Source: Plantibacter sp. Leaf314
Lineage (GTDB): Bacteria > Actinomycetota > Actinomycetes > Actinomycetales > Microbacteriaceae
Assembly (NCBI RefSeq): GCF_001423185.1
Contig: NZ_LMOB01000001.1
Span: 124,001 to 188,000, forward strand
Reading direction: 5' to 3'
DNA: 64,000 bases
Shown here: positions 43,847-53,298 of the stretch, piece by piece
Layout of the letters: each line of letters begins with the position of its first letter
How positions within the stretch are numbered: the first letter of the stretch is position 1
The notes under the pieces: model-generated
Seen by the model: only the letters and a program-made list of their open reading frames with translations
Database searches by the model: none
What the model was told of the DNA's origin: nothing
Program-made: the position numbers and the translations under genes

Positions 43847-45406
43847 TCACCGCCCTCGGCGCTGGACCCGGGCGGCGAAGCCGGCGAGCACCAGCGACGC
43901 GAGTCCCATGCCCCCGATGAACGCTTCGAATTGGCGGCCGAACGCCATCGACGGCGTCACGGTGTCGGCGAGCGGCACGTCCGACACCATGGAACCGGGC
44001 TGGAACGCCGGGATGCTGTCGATCGTCGCGCCGTCAGGGCCGATGATCTGACTCGTGCCCACGGTCGAGATGTTCACGACCGACCGTGCCGACTCGATCG
44101 CTCGCAGGCGGGCGATGGCCAGCTGCTGCTGGTTCTCGTCCGTCTGGCCGAAGTCCGCGTTGTTGGTCTGCGCGAACACGACGCGCGCCCCGCCCGCCAC
44201 GGCGTCGCGGGTGAGCTGGTCGTCGGCGATGTCGAAGCAGATGCTGATGCCGGCGAGCACGCCGTCGATGTCGAAGACGTTGTCCTTCGTCCCCGGGGTG
44301 TACTCGCGCTGGATGAGACCGATGAGGTCGGGCGCGAACGGCTCCCAGAAGTCGCGGTCGGGGACGTACTCCCCGAAGGGCACCGGGTGCTTCTTGTCGT
44401 AGACGTCGCGGACACCGTCGCCCGCATCCCAGAGCAGCGACGAGTTGAAGTAGCGGTCGCCCCGCTCCGAGATCGCCCCGACGACGAACGGTGCGTCCAT
44501 CCGGCGGCTCAGAGCGTCGAGTGCGGCTGCGGACTGCGGGACCCGCTGCGGATCGAGGTCGGCGCTGCCCTCCGGCCAGACCACCACGTCGACGTCCGCA
44601 TCGATGACGCGCAGGGTCTCGTCGATCTGGGTCTGCATGACCGTCCCGGGGGCCGCCGCATCGAAGTACCCCGCGGGGCCGTTCCCCTGGATCGCCGCCA
44701 CCCGGATGCTCCCGGTCGTGGTGGTGGGCCAGGCCGGCACGATGAGGACCGCGAGGACGGCGAGGACGGCGGTCCCGACCCTGGTGACGGCGGGGAGATC
44801 GGCCGTCGCGGCCAATTGGAGGGCCAACGCGACGAGGAGCACCATGAGGAACGACAGGCCCGAGAACCCCACCCAGGCCACGAGCGGTGCGAACGGGCTC
44901 TCCGACTGGCTGAGCGACATCCTCGCCCACGGGAACCCGCCGTACGGCCAGGTGCTCACGAGCGTCTCCCTCGCCGTCCAGAGGGCGGCAACGACGGCCG
45001 CCGTCAGCCAGACCCGCCCGGCGACACCGGGGAACGCCCGAGGGACCCAGCGGTAGGCGAGCGTCACCAGCACGGCCCCCGCTCCGAAGAACATCGCCTC
45101 CAGGGTCGACAATGCCGCCCACGGGACGGGGCCGAGGTACGCCGTCGCCCACTCGATGTGCACCAGGTAGAACGACTCCCCCGCCAGGAACCCGACGAGC
45201 AGGGCACCCCAGACGCTCCGACCCATGAGGGTCAGGAGGACGAGCGCGATGCCGACGAAGGTCAGCGGCCAGACACCGCGATCGGGGAATCCGCCGTCCA
45301 GGATGGGGCCGGCGGCGATGGCCACCACGACGGCCAGCCACAGGGGAAGCGGCGGGCGGCCGTCACCTGATGCGTCGATCGGGATGGGCCGCGCGCTCCG
45401 ATGCAT
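43847..45406 (-). CDS. lnt: apolipoprotein N-acyltransferase Lnt
   Basis: Adds the third acyl chain to lipoproteins at the membrane surface. From ATG 45406 the product is 519 residues. Six to eight transmembrane helices in the first 200 residues lead to a periplasmic nitrilase domain with the full Glu-Lys-Cys triad (VWPEGSAD, DKKHPVPFGEYVP, GISICFDIADD). A last transmembrane helix follows. A GTG at 45418 that overlaps the helicase stop is an alternative start. The open frame continues far upstream, but that part is antisense-like and lies inside helY. Confidence 0.93.
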   Translation of the reverse strand: MHRSARPIPIDASGDGRPPLPLWLAVVVAIAAGPILDGGFPDRGVWPLTFVGIALVLLTLMGRSVWGALLVGFLAGESFYLVHIEWATAYLGPVPWAALSTLEAMFFGAGAVLVTLAYRWVPRAFPGVAGRVWLTAAVVAALWTARETLVSTWPYGGFPWARMSLSQSESPFAPLVAWVGFSGLSFLMVLLVALALQLAATADLPAVTRVGTAVLAVLAVLIVPAWPTTTTGSIRVAAIQGNGPAGYFDAAAPGTVMQTQIDETLRVIDADVDVVVWPEGSADLDPQRVPQSAAALDALSRRMDAPFVVGAISERGDRYFNSSLLWDAGDGVRDVYDKKHPVPFGEYVPDRDFWEPFAPDLIGLIQREYTPGTKDNVFDIDGVLAGISICFDIADDQLTRDAVAGGARVVFAQTNNADFGQTDENQQQLAIARLRAIESARSVVNISTVGTSQIIGPDGATIDSIPAFQPGSMVSDVPLADTVTPSMAFGRQFEAFIGGMGLASLVLAGFAARVQRRGR

Positions 45407-45414
45407 TCCAGCGA

Positions 45415-47835
45415 TCACAGCGAGCTGTACGCGACGATGCCGCGCCGGATCGAATCGAGCGCCTGACGCGACGTGCGACCGACCGGCCCGTCGACGATAC
45501 GCAGCTGGTCGAGCAGGTCGATGGTCTGCTTGCACCACCGAACGAAGTCGCCCGCGGCGAGCTCCGCCTCGATCAGCACCGTGTCGAGGTTGGCGCCCTT
45601 CGCCCACTGGTGCATGGCGAGGGAGAGCCCCGTGGAGATGGGGTTGCTGCCGGGGAGGCGGTGCTCGCGTTCGCTGTCGTCGAGCCGACTCCAGATGTCC
45701 TGTGTCCGTTCGAGCGCCGAGCGGAACGGTCCGCGAGGCAGGAAGCGCTCGGGCGTGTTCTGCTCTTCGCGTCGCGGCTCGTAGACGATCGCCGCGGCCA
45801 TCGCCGCGAGCGATGCCGCGTCCAGCTCGTTCCAGGCACCCGTGCGCAGGCTCTCCGCGACGAGGAGGTCCCGCTCTCCGTAGATCCGCTTCAAGGTCCG
45901 TCCAGGTGCGGCGACGACGACCACCCCGTGCTCGTCGCGGGTGAGGTAGTCGTATTCGAGGAGTACGTCGACGACACGGTCGAACACCCGGGCGACGGCA
46001 CCCGTGCGCGTCTGGATCTGCTGCCGGAGTTGGTCGGTCTGCTTCTTGAGCTTGAACCACCGCTCCGCCCAGCGCGCGTGATCCTCCCGATGCGGGCACA
46101 CGTGGCAGGCGTGGGCGCGCATCCGCTTGCGGAGCTCGGCGAGCTTGCGCTGTCGTCGATCCTTTGCCGCCCGCGAACCGTTCGGTTCGCCCTTGCGTTC
46201 GAGATCGGTGAGTTCGCGTCTGATGCCGGCGTATTCGATGAAGTCACCGAGGTGACAGGACATCGACCGCTCGTATCCCGCGAGGGAGGACTCCTGCTCG
46301 CGCACCTTCCGGGCGATCCCCACGACGGCGCGGTCTGCCTGGAATTGTGCGAACGACGACTCGAGGATCTGGCGCGTCCGCTGCCGACCGAACTGGTCGA
46401 TGAGGTTCACGGCCATGTTGTACGTGGGGCGGAAGCTGGAGTTGAGCGGGTAGGTGCGTCGTGAGGCGAGGGAGGCGACCGACTGCGGGTGCAGCCCCTC
46501 GGCCCATTGGATCACCGCATGGCCTTCGACGTCGATACCACGACGACCGGCTCGTCCGGTGATCTGCGTGTACTCCCCCGGCGTGATCGGCACTCTGGCC
46601 TCGCCGTTGAACTTCTCGAGCTTCTCGAGGACGACCGTCCGGGCCGGCATGTTGATGCCGAGTGCGAGGGTCTCCGTGGCGAAGACGACCTTCACGAGCT
46701 TGCGACGGAACAGTTCCTCGACGACCTCCTTGAACGCCGGCAGGAGGCCGGCGTGGTGGGCGGCGACGCCGCGCTCGAGGCCGTCGAGCCACTCCCAGTA
46801 GCCCAGGACGGCGAGGTCCTCATCGAGCAGGGTCCGGCATCGTTCGTCGACGATCTGACGGATCTCGTCGCGTTCGTGCGCCTCGGTCAAGCGGATGCCC
46901 GAGCGGAGGACCTGCTTCACCGCCTGGTCGCAACCGACACGGCTGAAGACGAAGAAGATGGCCGGGAGCAGATGGTGGTCGTCGAGCATCTGGACGAAGT
47001 GCCCGCGGTCGAGCTTCTCGGCACGGTGCGGGGCGCGACGCTGGTTGTACCGACTGATGTCCTTGTACTGGCGGCTGTTGGGTGCCCGTCCACCGAACTG
47101 GGCCATGCGCACGAGCTCCGGGTTCACCTGGTGGGTGTCGGCGAGGCTCGGCGCGGCGAACAGGTCGACGAGCTTGTTCCGCATCAGCACGTGCTGGGTC
47201 AGCGGCACCGGGCGCTCCTCGGACACGATCACCGCGGTGTCGCCACGGACCGCCTGGAGCCAGTCGCCGAACTCCTCCGCGTTCGAGACGGTGGCGCTCA
47301 ACGACACCATGCGGACCGACTGCGGGAGGTGGATGATGACCTCTTCCCAGACCGCCCCGCGGAAGCGGTCCGCGAGGTAGTGGACCTCGTCCATGACGAC
47401 GAAGGCGAGGTCGGTCAGGGCGTCGGAATCCGCGTACAGCATGTTGCGCAGGACCTCGGTGGTCATCACGACGATGCGGGCGTTCCCGTTGACGTTCGTG
47501 TCGCCCGTGAGGAGTCCGACGTGCTCCGAGCCGTACTCGGCGGTGAGCTCCTGGAACTTCTGATTGCTGAGTGCCTTCATCGGCGTGGTGTAGAAGACCT
47601 TGCCGCGCGCGCCGTGCATGGCGAGGGCGATGGCGAACTCGGCGACGATGGTCTTGCCTGCCCCCGTCGGCGCGGCGACGAGCACACTGCTCCCCTGCTC
47701 GATCCGTTCGCAGGCCTCGAGTTGGAACGCATCGAGGTCGAACCGCTGCCGTGCCCGGAACTCCTGGAGCCGTGGGGTCGCGTTCCGGACCGCCGCCGCC
47801 CGATACCGTTCGGCGGGGGAAGCGGCGTCAGTCAT
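45415..47835 (-). CDS. HelY/Ski2-like DEAD/DEAH-box RNA helicase
   Basis: Superfamily 2 helicase resembling mycobacterial HelY and eukaryotic Ski2/Mtr4. 806 residues from the ATG overlapping the tatC stop. Motif I APTGAGKT (about 44-51), motif II DEVH, motif III SLSATVSN, a TGRAGRRGID motif VI, and a C-terminal helical domain with CHVCPHREDHARW. Likely role is in RNA processing or decay, not tested in this group. The tatA-tatC-helicase order is conserved in actinobacteria. Confidence 0.92.
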   Translation of the reverse strand: MTDAASPAERYRAAAVRNATPRLQEFRARQRFDLDAFQLEACERIEQGSSVLVAAPTGAGKTIVAEFAIALAMHGARGKVFYTTPMKALSNQKFQELTAEYGSEHVGLLTGDTNVNGNARIVVMTTEVLRNMLYADSDALTDLAFVVMDEVHYLADRFRGAVWEEVIIHLPQSVRMVSLSATVSNAEEFGDWLQAVRGDTAVIVSEERPVPLTQHVLMRNKLVDLFAAPSLADTHQVNPELVRMAQFGGRAPNSRQYKDISRYNQRRAPHRAEKLDRGHFVQMLDDHHLLPAIFFVFSRVGCDQAVKQVLRSGIRLTEAHERDEIRQIVDERCRTLLDEDLAVLGYWEWLDGLERGVAAHHAGLLPAFKEVVEELFRRKLVKVVFATETLALGINMPARTVVLEKLEKFNGEARVPITPGEYTQITGRAGRRGIDVEGHAVIQWAEGLHPQSVASLASRRTYPLNSSFRPTYNMAVNLIDQFGRQRTRQILESSFAQFQADRAVVGIARKVREQESSLAGYERSMSCHLGDFIEYAGIRRELTDLERKGEPNGSRAAKDRRQRKLAELRKRMRAHACHVCPHREDHARWAERWFKLKKQTDQLRQQIQTRTGAVARVFDRVVDVLLEYDYLTRDEHGVVVVAAPGRTLKRIYGERDLLVAESLRTGAWNELDAASLAAMAAAIVYEPRREEQNTPERFLPRGPFRSALERTQDIWSRLDDSEREHRLPGSNPISTGLSLAMHQWAKGANLDTVLIEAELAAGDFVRWCKQTIDLLDQLRIVDGPVGRTSRQALDSIRRGIVAYSSL

Positions 47836-48641
47836 ACGAGGCCCTTGCTGCCGAGTTCGGCGTCGATGCGCAGCTGCCGCTTGGCCGCGCGTCGGTCGTG
47901 CAGCCAGGCGACACCGTAGGCGGCGAAGTACAGGACGACCATCGGGATCGCGAGCACGAACATCGAGACGATGTCGGCCGCAGGGGTCGCGATCGCGGTG
48001 AAGAGCACGATGACGAGGATCGCCACGCGCCACGCCTTGATGATCGCGGCCGCCGAGAGGACGCCGACGAAGTTGAGGAGCACCAGGAACACCGGGAGGA
48101 CGAACGCGACACCGACGGCGAGCACGAGCTTCAGGACAAAGTCGTAGTACGTCGTGGCGTCGAGGAAGTTGGCGGCGGCCGCGGGCGTGAACCCGAGCAT
48201 GAGCTCGACGATGTGCGGGAGCACGAACCAGCCGGCGTAGCAGCCGGCGAGGAAGAGCGGCACGGCCGTGGCGAAGAAGCCGACGGCGTACTTGAGTTCC
48301 TTCCTCGTGAGACCGGGTACCAGGAAGGCCCAGATCTGGTACAGCCACACGGGGCTCGAAAGGACGACGCCCGTGGTCAGCGCGATCTTCATCCGGAGGT
48401 CGAACGCACTGGTGACGTTCGTGAAGTTCAAGAAGGCCTGACCGCGGTCGTCGGCGATGACGAGGATCGGTGCGCTCATCGCGTCGATGATCCACTCCGA
48501 GGCGATGAAGCCGGCGACCATGCCGACGATGATGCCGATGGCGGAGTAGAAGAGGCGCTTCCGCAGCTCGACGAGGTGCTCGCCCAGGGACATGCGCCCC
48601 TCGCGGTTCTGCTTCTTCGGGCGCCGTTCGGTCACCGCCAT
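47832..48641 (-). CDS. tatC: Sec-independent protein translocase TatC
   Basis: Receptor subunit of the twin-arginine export system that recognises the RR signal peptide. 269 residues with six transmembrane helices. The cytoplasmic N-terminus contains SLGEHLVELRKRLFYSAIG, the conserved site that holds the signal peptide, with the essential Glu in it. QIWAFLVPGLTRKE in the first cytoplasmic loop is typical. Ends with a basic cytoplasmic tail. Confidence 0.96.
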   Translation of the reverse strand: MAVTERRPKKQNREGRMSLGEHLVELRKRLFYSAIGIIVGMVAGFIASEWIIDAMSAPILVIADDRGQAFLNFTNVTSAFDLRMKIALTTGVVLSSPVWLYQIWAFLVPGLTRKELKYAVGFFATAVPLFLAGCYAGWFVLPHIVELMLGFTPAAAANFLDATTYYDFVLKLVLAVGVAFVLPVFLVLLNFVGVLSAAAIIKAWRVAILVIVLFTAIATPAADIVSMFVLAIPMVVLYFAAYGVAWLHDRRAAKRQLRIDAELGSKGLV

Positions 48642-48731
48642 GGCTGGATCGTCCGTCGCTCGACAGCGGATTCGAGGCGCACTCGTCGGGTGCCAGGTAC
48701 TGGCGTCATCGGGCTCGCTTGGTCCTCAGGG

Positions 48732-49001
48732 TTACGGCTTGACGGGCGGGTCGGTCGGCTTCTGCGGGGCCGTGGCGGCCGGAGTCGGCTCGACGGGCGT
48801 CGTGCCCGCCGGCGGGACCGGCGTCGTGGCGTCGCCCGCAGCGGGCTCGTCGTCGCGCATGCTCTTGACCTCGCTCTTGAAGATGCGCATGGACTGACCG
48901 ACGCTTCGGGCGAGCCCGGGGAGCTTCGGTGCGCCGAACAGGAGCAGGACGATGAGGAGGATGATGACGAGGTGCCATCCGGTGAATGCGTTGCCGAACA
49001 T
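48732..49001 (-). CDS. tatA: Sec-independent protein translocase TatA
   Basis: Pore-forming component of the Tat system. The ATG at 49001 gives 89 residues: a short N-terminus, one transmembrane helix (HLVIILLIVLLLFGAPKLPG, about 10-29, including the FGxxKLP hinge) and an amphipathic helix. The Pro/Thr/Ala-rich tail is variable. It has AGGAACG as a ribosome binding site and a TAGAGT box upstream (minus strand). tatC follows after 90 nt; no tatB is visible here. Confidence 0.95.
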   Translation of the reverse strand: MFGNAFTGWHLVIILLIVLLLFGAPKLPGLARSVGQSMRIFKSEVKSMRDDEPAAGDATTPVPPAGTTPVEPTPAATAPQKPTDPPVKP

Positions 49002-49082
49002 AGTCTTCGTTCCTGATCTTCGAGGTCGAGGTTCCCCCACTCTACCCTGCATCGGCCCGTACACCGCCGGAAGTGTGCGCAG

Positions 49083-50093
49083 TCACTCCGCGGCGACGGC
49101 GGGGTACTGCGCGAGGCCGGCGGCAGCCCAGTCGGCGACGGCGTCCCGGGCGTCCGCCGGGGCCAACACCGTGATGAGTCCGGGATGGGCGGCGACGAGC
49201 CGCTTGAGGCCGTGGTGATGCGCGAGACGGAGTGTGGCGGTCACCTCGCCGTCGACCTCGTCGGCCCCCGCCGCGGTGTTCGCCGCGCCGTCGACGGCGA
49301 CCACGTAGTCGTCGATGAGTGGGAGGACCGAACGTCGCACGAGCACGGTGACGTTGCGGTCGGAGTCGCTCGGCTCGAACAACGCCGTCGGGACGACGAC
49401 CTCGGCCTCGCGGAACACGACCTCGGCCTCGCTCTGTCGGAGCTCCGTCATCCGATCCAGTCGGAAGCGTCGCGTCGCCTCTCTGAGGTGGCACCACCCG
49501 TACAGGTACCAGTCTTGATCCTGGGACTCGAGACGGAGCGGGTCGACGAGCCTCGCCTCGGTCGAACCACTCGCATCGACGTAGTCGAACGCCACGCTTC
49601 GCCCGGCCGCGAGTGCGGCGCGGATGATGCCGACGGCTCGTGCGGAGTACGACTCCGTGACGGCGAGCTGGCCGGGTGCCGACGATGCACCGCGCGCCAG
49701 CTTCGCCATCACCCCGCCGATGACGTCGCTGTCGACGAACTCCGGGAGCCGCTGCAAGGACTGGAGACCGGCGATGAGCGCCGACGCCTCTCGCGCTGAG
49801 AACCGAGGACTGTCGTCCAGGGCGACCCGGTGGGTGAGGACGATCTCGTCGTCCTCCTCGAAGCTGCCCCAGTCGATGTCGAAGAGATCGCCGGCGAGAT
49901 ACTGCCGGGTGTCGCCCGGCACACCCGACACGGTGAGGAGCTCGACCGCCTCGCGGATCTGGCGCGGCGAGAGGCCGAAGTGTCGGGCGGCCTCCTCGAC
50001 CGTCACCCGCTCACGGTCGATGAGGTAGGGGACGAGCGACAGGAGGAAGATCAGTTTGTCTTGAGCGCGGGGTGCTGCCGGTCGCTTAGCCAC
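49083..50093 (-). CDS. pafC: WYL-domain transcriptional regulator PafC
   Basis: Second half of the PafB-PafC heterodimer, which activates the LexA-independent DNA-damage response in mycobacteria. 336 residues from a GTG that overlaps the pafB stop by 8 nt. A winged helix (DKLIFLLSLVPYLIDRERVTVEE region, split over residues 10-32) is followed by a WYL domain (about 140-220) with WYLYGWCHLREATRRFRLDR, here given partly, and a C-terminal extension. The name originates from proteasome-locus position and does not mean a proteasome role. Confidence 0.9.
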   Translation of the reverse strand: MAKRPAAPRAQDKLIFLLSLVPYLIDRERVTVEEAARHFGLSPRQIREAVELLTVSGVPGDTRQYLAGDLFDIDWGSFEEDDEIVLTHRVALDDSPRFSAREASALIAGLQSLQRLPEFVDSDVIGGVMAKLARGASSAPGQLAVTESYSARAVGIIRAALAAGRSVAFDYVDASGSTEARLVDPLRLESQDQDWYLYGWCHLREATRRFRLDRMTELRQSEAEVVFREAEVVVPTALFEPSDSDRNVTVLVRRSVLPLIDDYVVAVDGAANTAAGADEVDGEVTATLRLAHHHGLKRLVAAHPGLITVLAPADARDAVADWAAAGLAQYPAVAAE

Positions 50094-51126
50094 GGGTGGG
50101 CTCCTTCGGCTCCGGTGCGTCATCGGTGTCGGTGTGTCGGGCGACGACGAGCCGGAGTCTCGCCGCGACGGCGTCCGCGAGAGCGGGCGGGTCGACGACG
50201 AGGACCTCGGGACCGAACCCGGCGAGTTCGTCGGCGAGGATGTGGTGGTCGAGGTAGGGGATCGTGAGTTCCGCGTGGTCGGCGTCGGCCACGCCGTATC
50301 GGTTGCCCAGACGTGCGGCGGCGTCGGTCCCCGGTCGGACGCGGACCACGGCGCGTTGTGAGGAGGAGACCCGCCGAAGCCCCTCGATGGCGTCGGCCGC
50401 GTGGTCGACACCGTCCGCCGGGAACGACTCACCCGTCGGCTTCACCGGTCCGACGATGCGCGACAGGAGGAACGTCCGCGGTTGGTCCACGGTTCGGTCG
50501 GTCGCGAACAGGTGCCATCGCCCCTCGTGCTGGACGAGCGCGAGAGGAGCCACGGTGCGCACGCGCGGGCGCTCCTCCCCCGGTTTCAGGTAGGGGAAGG
50601 CGACGACGGCGCGCCGTTCCAGCGCGGCGTCGAGCGGTTCGAACGAGGCCTCGCGTGTGCGCAGCCGCGGGGCGTACCCGATGATCGGTTCGTCCGGCTC
50701 GATGCCGAGCGACCGCAGTTTCGTCATGGCTCGCTGCGACTGACCGGAGAGCGAACCCTCGCGCCACACCGTCGCCGCGAGCGACAACAACGACAACTCC
50801 GCGGGAGTGAACCGGACGTCGGCGGGCAGCTCGTACGCACCCTTCGGGATCCGATAGCGCATCGACTGGTTGTTCCCGGGTTCGCCCGGCTGTTCGATCG
50901 TCTCGAGGGGGACGCCGAGCTCGCGGATGTTGTCCTTGTCGCGCTCGAACTGTCGCTCCAGGCTGGCGTTGCCACCGCCGCTCGAGTACTGCTGACGGTA
51001 CCCCTGCACGGTCGACAGGATCTCGTTCTTCGTCAGGCCGGTCTGGGTGGCGAGGAGGGCGAGCACGAGGCTGAAGAGCCGCTCCTCGACCGGCACCGGC
51101 TTCGGGGACTCGCGGGCTGAGGACAC
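50086..51126 (-). CDS. pafB: WYL-domain transcriptional regulator PafB
   Basis: First half of the PafBC activator pair. 346 residues from a GTG that lies 6 nt after a TAGACT -10 box. N-terminal winged-helix domain with LFSLVLALLATQTGLTKNEI (about 17-36), then a WYL domain (about 160-235) with RWHLFATDRTVDQPRTFLLS, and a C-terminal WCX-like domain. In the usual actinobacterial locus the proteasome ligase gene pafA lies upstream; here an FKBP lipoprotein gene does. Confidence 0.92.
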   Translation of the reverse strand: MSSARESPKPVPVEERLFSLVLALLATQTGLTKNEILSTVQGYRQQYSSGGGNASLERQFERDKDNIRELGVPLETIEQPGEPGNNQSMRYRIPKGAYELPADVRFTPAELSLLSLAATVWREGSLSGQSQRAMTKLRSLGIEPDEPIIGYAPRLRTREASFEPLDAALERRAVVAFPYLKPGEERPRVRTVAPLALVQHEGRWHLFATDRTVDQPRTFLLSRIVGPVKPTGESFPADGVDHAADAIEGLRRVSSSQRAVVRVRPGTDAAARLGNRYGVADADHAELTIPYLDHHILADELAGFGPEVLVVDPPALADAVAARLRLVVARHTDTDDAPEPKEPTRG

Positions 51127-51132
51127 CGGTCC

Positions 51133-51138
51133 AGTCTA
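51133..51138 (-). promoter_or_regulatory. -10 box (TAGACT) for leaderless pafBC mRNA
   Basis: TAGACT on the minus strand ends 6 nt before the pafB GTG and starts 6 nt after the terminator hairpin of the preceding gene. The -35 region would lie within that hairpin. Confidence 0.45.
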
Positions 51139-51144
51139 CCGACG

Positions 51145-51189
51145 GACGGCCCGCCTCCCCCCTGCGACGCGGGCGGGAGACGGGCCGTC
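51145..51189 (-). terminator. hairpin terminator of the FKBP lipoprotein gene
   Basis: GACGGCCCG pairs with CGGGCCGTC around an internal CTCCC/GGGAG stem, 16 nt beyond the FKBP stop. It separates that gene from pafB. Confidence 0.65.
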
Positions 51190-51205
51190 TGGCTGTGAGC
51201 GGCGG

Positions 51206-52162
51206 TTACTGCGTCGGGCGCTGCGTCCCCAGCACGTCGATGACGAACACGAGCGTCGCCCCGCCCGGAATGGTCCCGGATCCCTGGTCGCCGTAGCCGT
51301 CCTTCGGTGCGACGACGAGGATGATCTGGGAACCGACCTTCGCGCCCACGACCGCGTCGTTGAACGCCTTGATCATCTGGCCGCCGTCGGCCTGGAAGAC
51401 GAGGGGCTGCCCCTTCTCCCAGCTGCTGTCGAACACGCTCTTCTGGTCCCACAGGACGCCGGTGTAGTTGACCATGACCTGGTCGCCGGCCTTCACGGTG
51501 GCTCCGTCACCGACGCGCGACAGCGTCTGCTTCGTCTCGGTCGGCGCCGGCGCTGCGGGGATCGTGATCCCGGGTTGACCGCTCGGAGCCGTCACGACGG
51601 ACGGGAAGCCCGAGGGGATCGGCCGCTCCGCGCCGTCCGCCTTGGGGAGCGCGGCACTGTGGATGTCGGCGACGAGGATGATCGTGTCGTCCTTCTTGAG
51701 GCCGATGGCCTCGTTGGCGCCGGCCGGGCCGAAGGCGTCCTTCGACGAGATGGCCGCGACCACGCGTGATCCCACCGTCGTGCAGGCGAGTGCTTTCGCG
51801 AACCCCGTGGGGTTCCCGGCCAGGGCGATCAGCGAGGCCCCCGGACCGGAGAAGTCGGTCTGCTGCAGTACCTCGCCGGTACGACCGTTGAGGAGCATCA
51901 GGTTCACGCCCACCGTGCCGTCGGCCTGGACCAGCGCACCGTCACCGGTGATCACGACGTCGCGCTCGGTGGTCTTCGTGTACAACGGCTTCGGCAGCTC
52001 GACCGACGGCGTCGCGCCGAAGTCGCCCGAGACCGTGATGAGCTTGGTGGCGTCGCCGGCGGACGCCCCCGTGTCGCAGGACGCCGAGCCAGGAGCGGTG
52101 CACCCGGTGAGGGAGACGAGCAGGAGACCTGCTGCGGCGATGAGAGCTGGTGCAGTACGCAC
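51206..52162 (-). CDS. FKBP-type peptidyl-prolyl isomerase lipoprotein
   Basis: Secreted, membrane-anchored prolyl isomerase that helps fold exported proteins. The GTG at 52162 with GAGGATCC upstream gives 318 residues. Signal peptide with lipobox (LTGC) near residue 20. Two FKBP-like halves: a degenerate first (about 35-165) and a good second (about 215-318) with VMVNYTGVLWDQKSVFDSSW, GVLW and KVGSQIILVVAPKDGYG patterns split between them. Only the second has a typical active-site pattern. It sits where proteasome genes are found in many actinobacteria. Confidence 0.92.
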   Translation of the reverse strand: MRTAPALIAAAGLLLVSLTGCTAPGSASCDTGASAGDATKLITVSGDFGATPSVELPKPLYTKTTERDVVITGDGALVQADGTVGVNLMLLNGRTGEVLQQTDFSGPGASLIALAGNPTGFAKALACTTVGSRVVAAISSKDAFGPAGANEAIGLKKDDTIILVADIHSAALPKADGAERPIPSGFPSVVTAPSGQPGITIPAAPAPTETKQTLSRVGDGATVKAGDQVMVNYTGVLWDQKSVFDSSWEKGQPLVFQADGGQMIKAFNDAVVGAKVGSQIILVVAPKDGYGDQGSGTIPGGATLVFVIDVLGTQRPTQ

Positions 52163-52233
52163 GGATCCTCGTTTCGGTGGTACGGGTGGGACGGCAGGTC
52201 GCCGTCGCACAGTTTAGTCGACGCGGACGGCGG

Positions 52234-53298
52234 TCACCGCTCGTCGCCGTCGACCGGCTCGGCGGACTGCGGTCCGGCCGCGTCGTCCGGACCGCCGGCT
52301 CCGACATCGAGGCCTCGGGCACGGGACAGTTCGGCGCTCGCGCCGGCGCTCCTGGCGCGCTTCCGCAGGATCTTGGCACTCGCCGACCGCTCGCCGAGCG
52401 CTCCGGGCGTCCACAGCTCGACGTCCTCCGCGCTGAAGTCGCTCTTGGACGCCCGACGCTTGAGCTCGGGCAGGACCGTCCCCGGCGCGAGCTTGCGAGC
52501 GGTGATGAGGAATCCGGTGTGGCCGATCATGCGGTGGTCCGGCCGCACCGCCAGACCTTCGACGTGCCAACCGCGCATCATCGTCTCGTTCGACTGCGGG
52601 TTGGTGAACCCGCCGGTCCCGCGGATCGCCTCGGCGACACGGGACAGCTGGGTGACGGTCGCGACGTAGCAGAGGATGACGCCGCCGGGCTTGAGTGCCT
52701 CCCAAGCGACGTCGAGGCACTCCCAGGGTGCGAGCATGTCGAGCACCACGCGGTCGACGGACTCGGCCGGCATCGTCTCCGGCAGGGTCTCCTGGAGGTC
52801 GCCGACCGTGACCGACCAGTTCTGCGGGTCGTAGCCGAAGAAGGTCGCGACGTTGCCCCTGGCGACGTCGGCGAACTCGTCGCGCCGCTCGAACGACGCC
52901 AGACGGCCGGACGGTCCGATGGCGCGGAGGAGCCAGAGGGAGAGGGCGCCGGAACCGACGCCGGCCTCGACGACCGTGGCACCCGGGAAAATGTCGGCCT
53001 GACCGATGATCTCGGCGGCGTCCTTCGGATAGATGATGGCGGCCCCACGCGGCATGGACATGACGAAGTCCACGAGCAGCGGGCGGAGGGCGAGGTGTTC
53101 GATGCCCTCGGTGTTGGCGACGACGCTGCCGTCCGGCAGACCGATGATGTCCGTGTGCGCGATCATCCCGCGGTGGGTGTGGAAGACCTTGCCGGCCTCC
53201 AGGGTGATGGTGTTCCGCCGCCCCTTCGGTCCGGTGAGCTGGACACGGTCGCCTTCGCGGAACGGACCGCTGTTCGCCGGCTGGTGGTTGGCGCTCAT
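52234..53298 (-). CDS. trmI: tRNA (adenine-58-N1)-methyltransferase TrmI
   Basis: SAM-dependent methyltransferase that makes m1A58 in the tRNA T loop. 354 residues from the ATG overlapping the upstream HAD gene's stop (ATGA). An N-terminal beta-barrel domain (about 1-75) precedes the Rossmann methyltransferase domain with VVEAGVGSGALSLWLLRAIG (about 105-124) and the catalytic region DRVVLDMLAPWE (about 170-181). The C-terminal ~60 residues are a charged Ala/Gly/Glu tail not needed for the fold. Confidence 0.94.
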   Translation of the reverse strand: MSANHQPANSGPFREGDRVQLTGPKGRRNTITLEAGKVFHTHRGMIAHTDIIGLPDGSVVANTEGIEHLALRPLLVDFVMSMPRGAAIIYPKDAAEIIGQADIFPGATVVEAGVGSGALSLWLLRAIGPSGRLASFERRDEFADVARGNVATFFGYDPQNWSVTVGDLQETLPETMPAESVDRVVLDMLAPWECLDVAWEALKPGGVILCYVATVTQLSRVAEAIRGTGGFTNPQSNETMMRGWHVEGLAVRPDHRMIGHTGFLITARKLAPGTVLPELKRRASKSDFSAEDVELWTPGALGERSASAKILRKRARSAGASAELSRARGLDVGAGGPDDAAGPQSAEPVDGDER

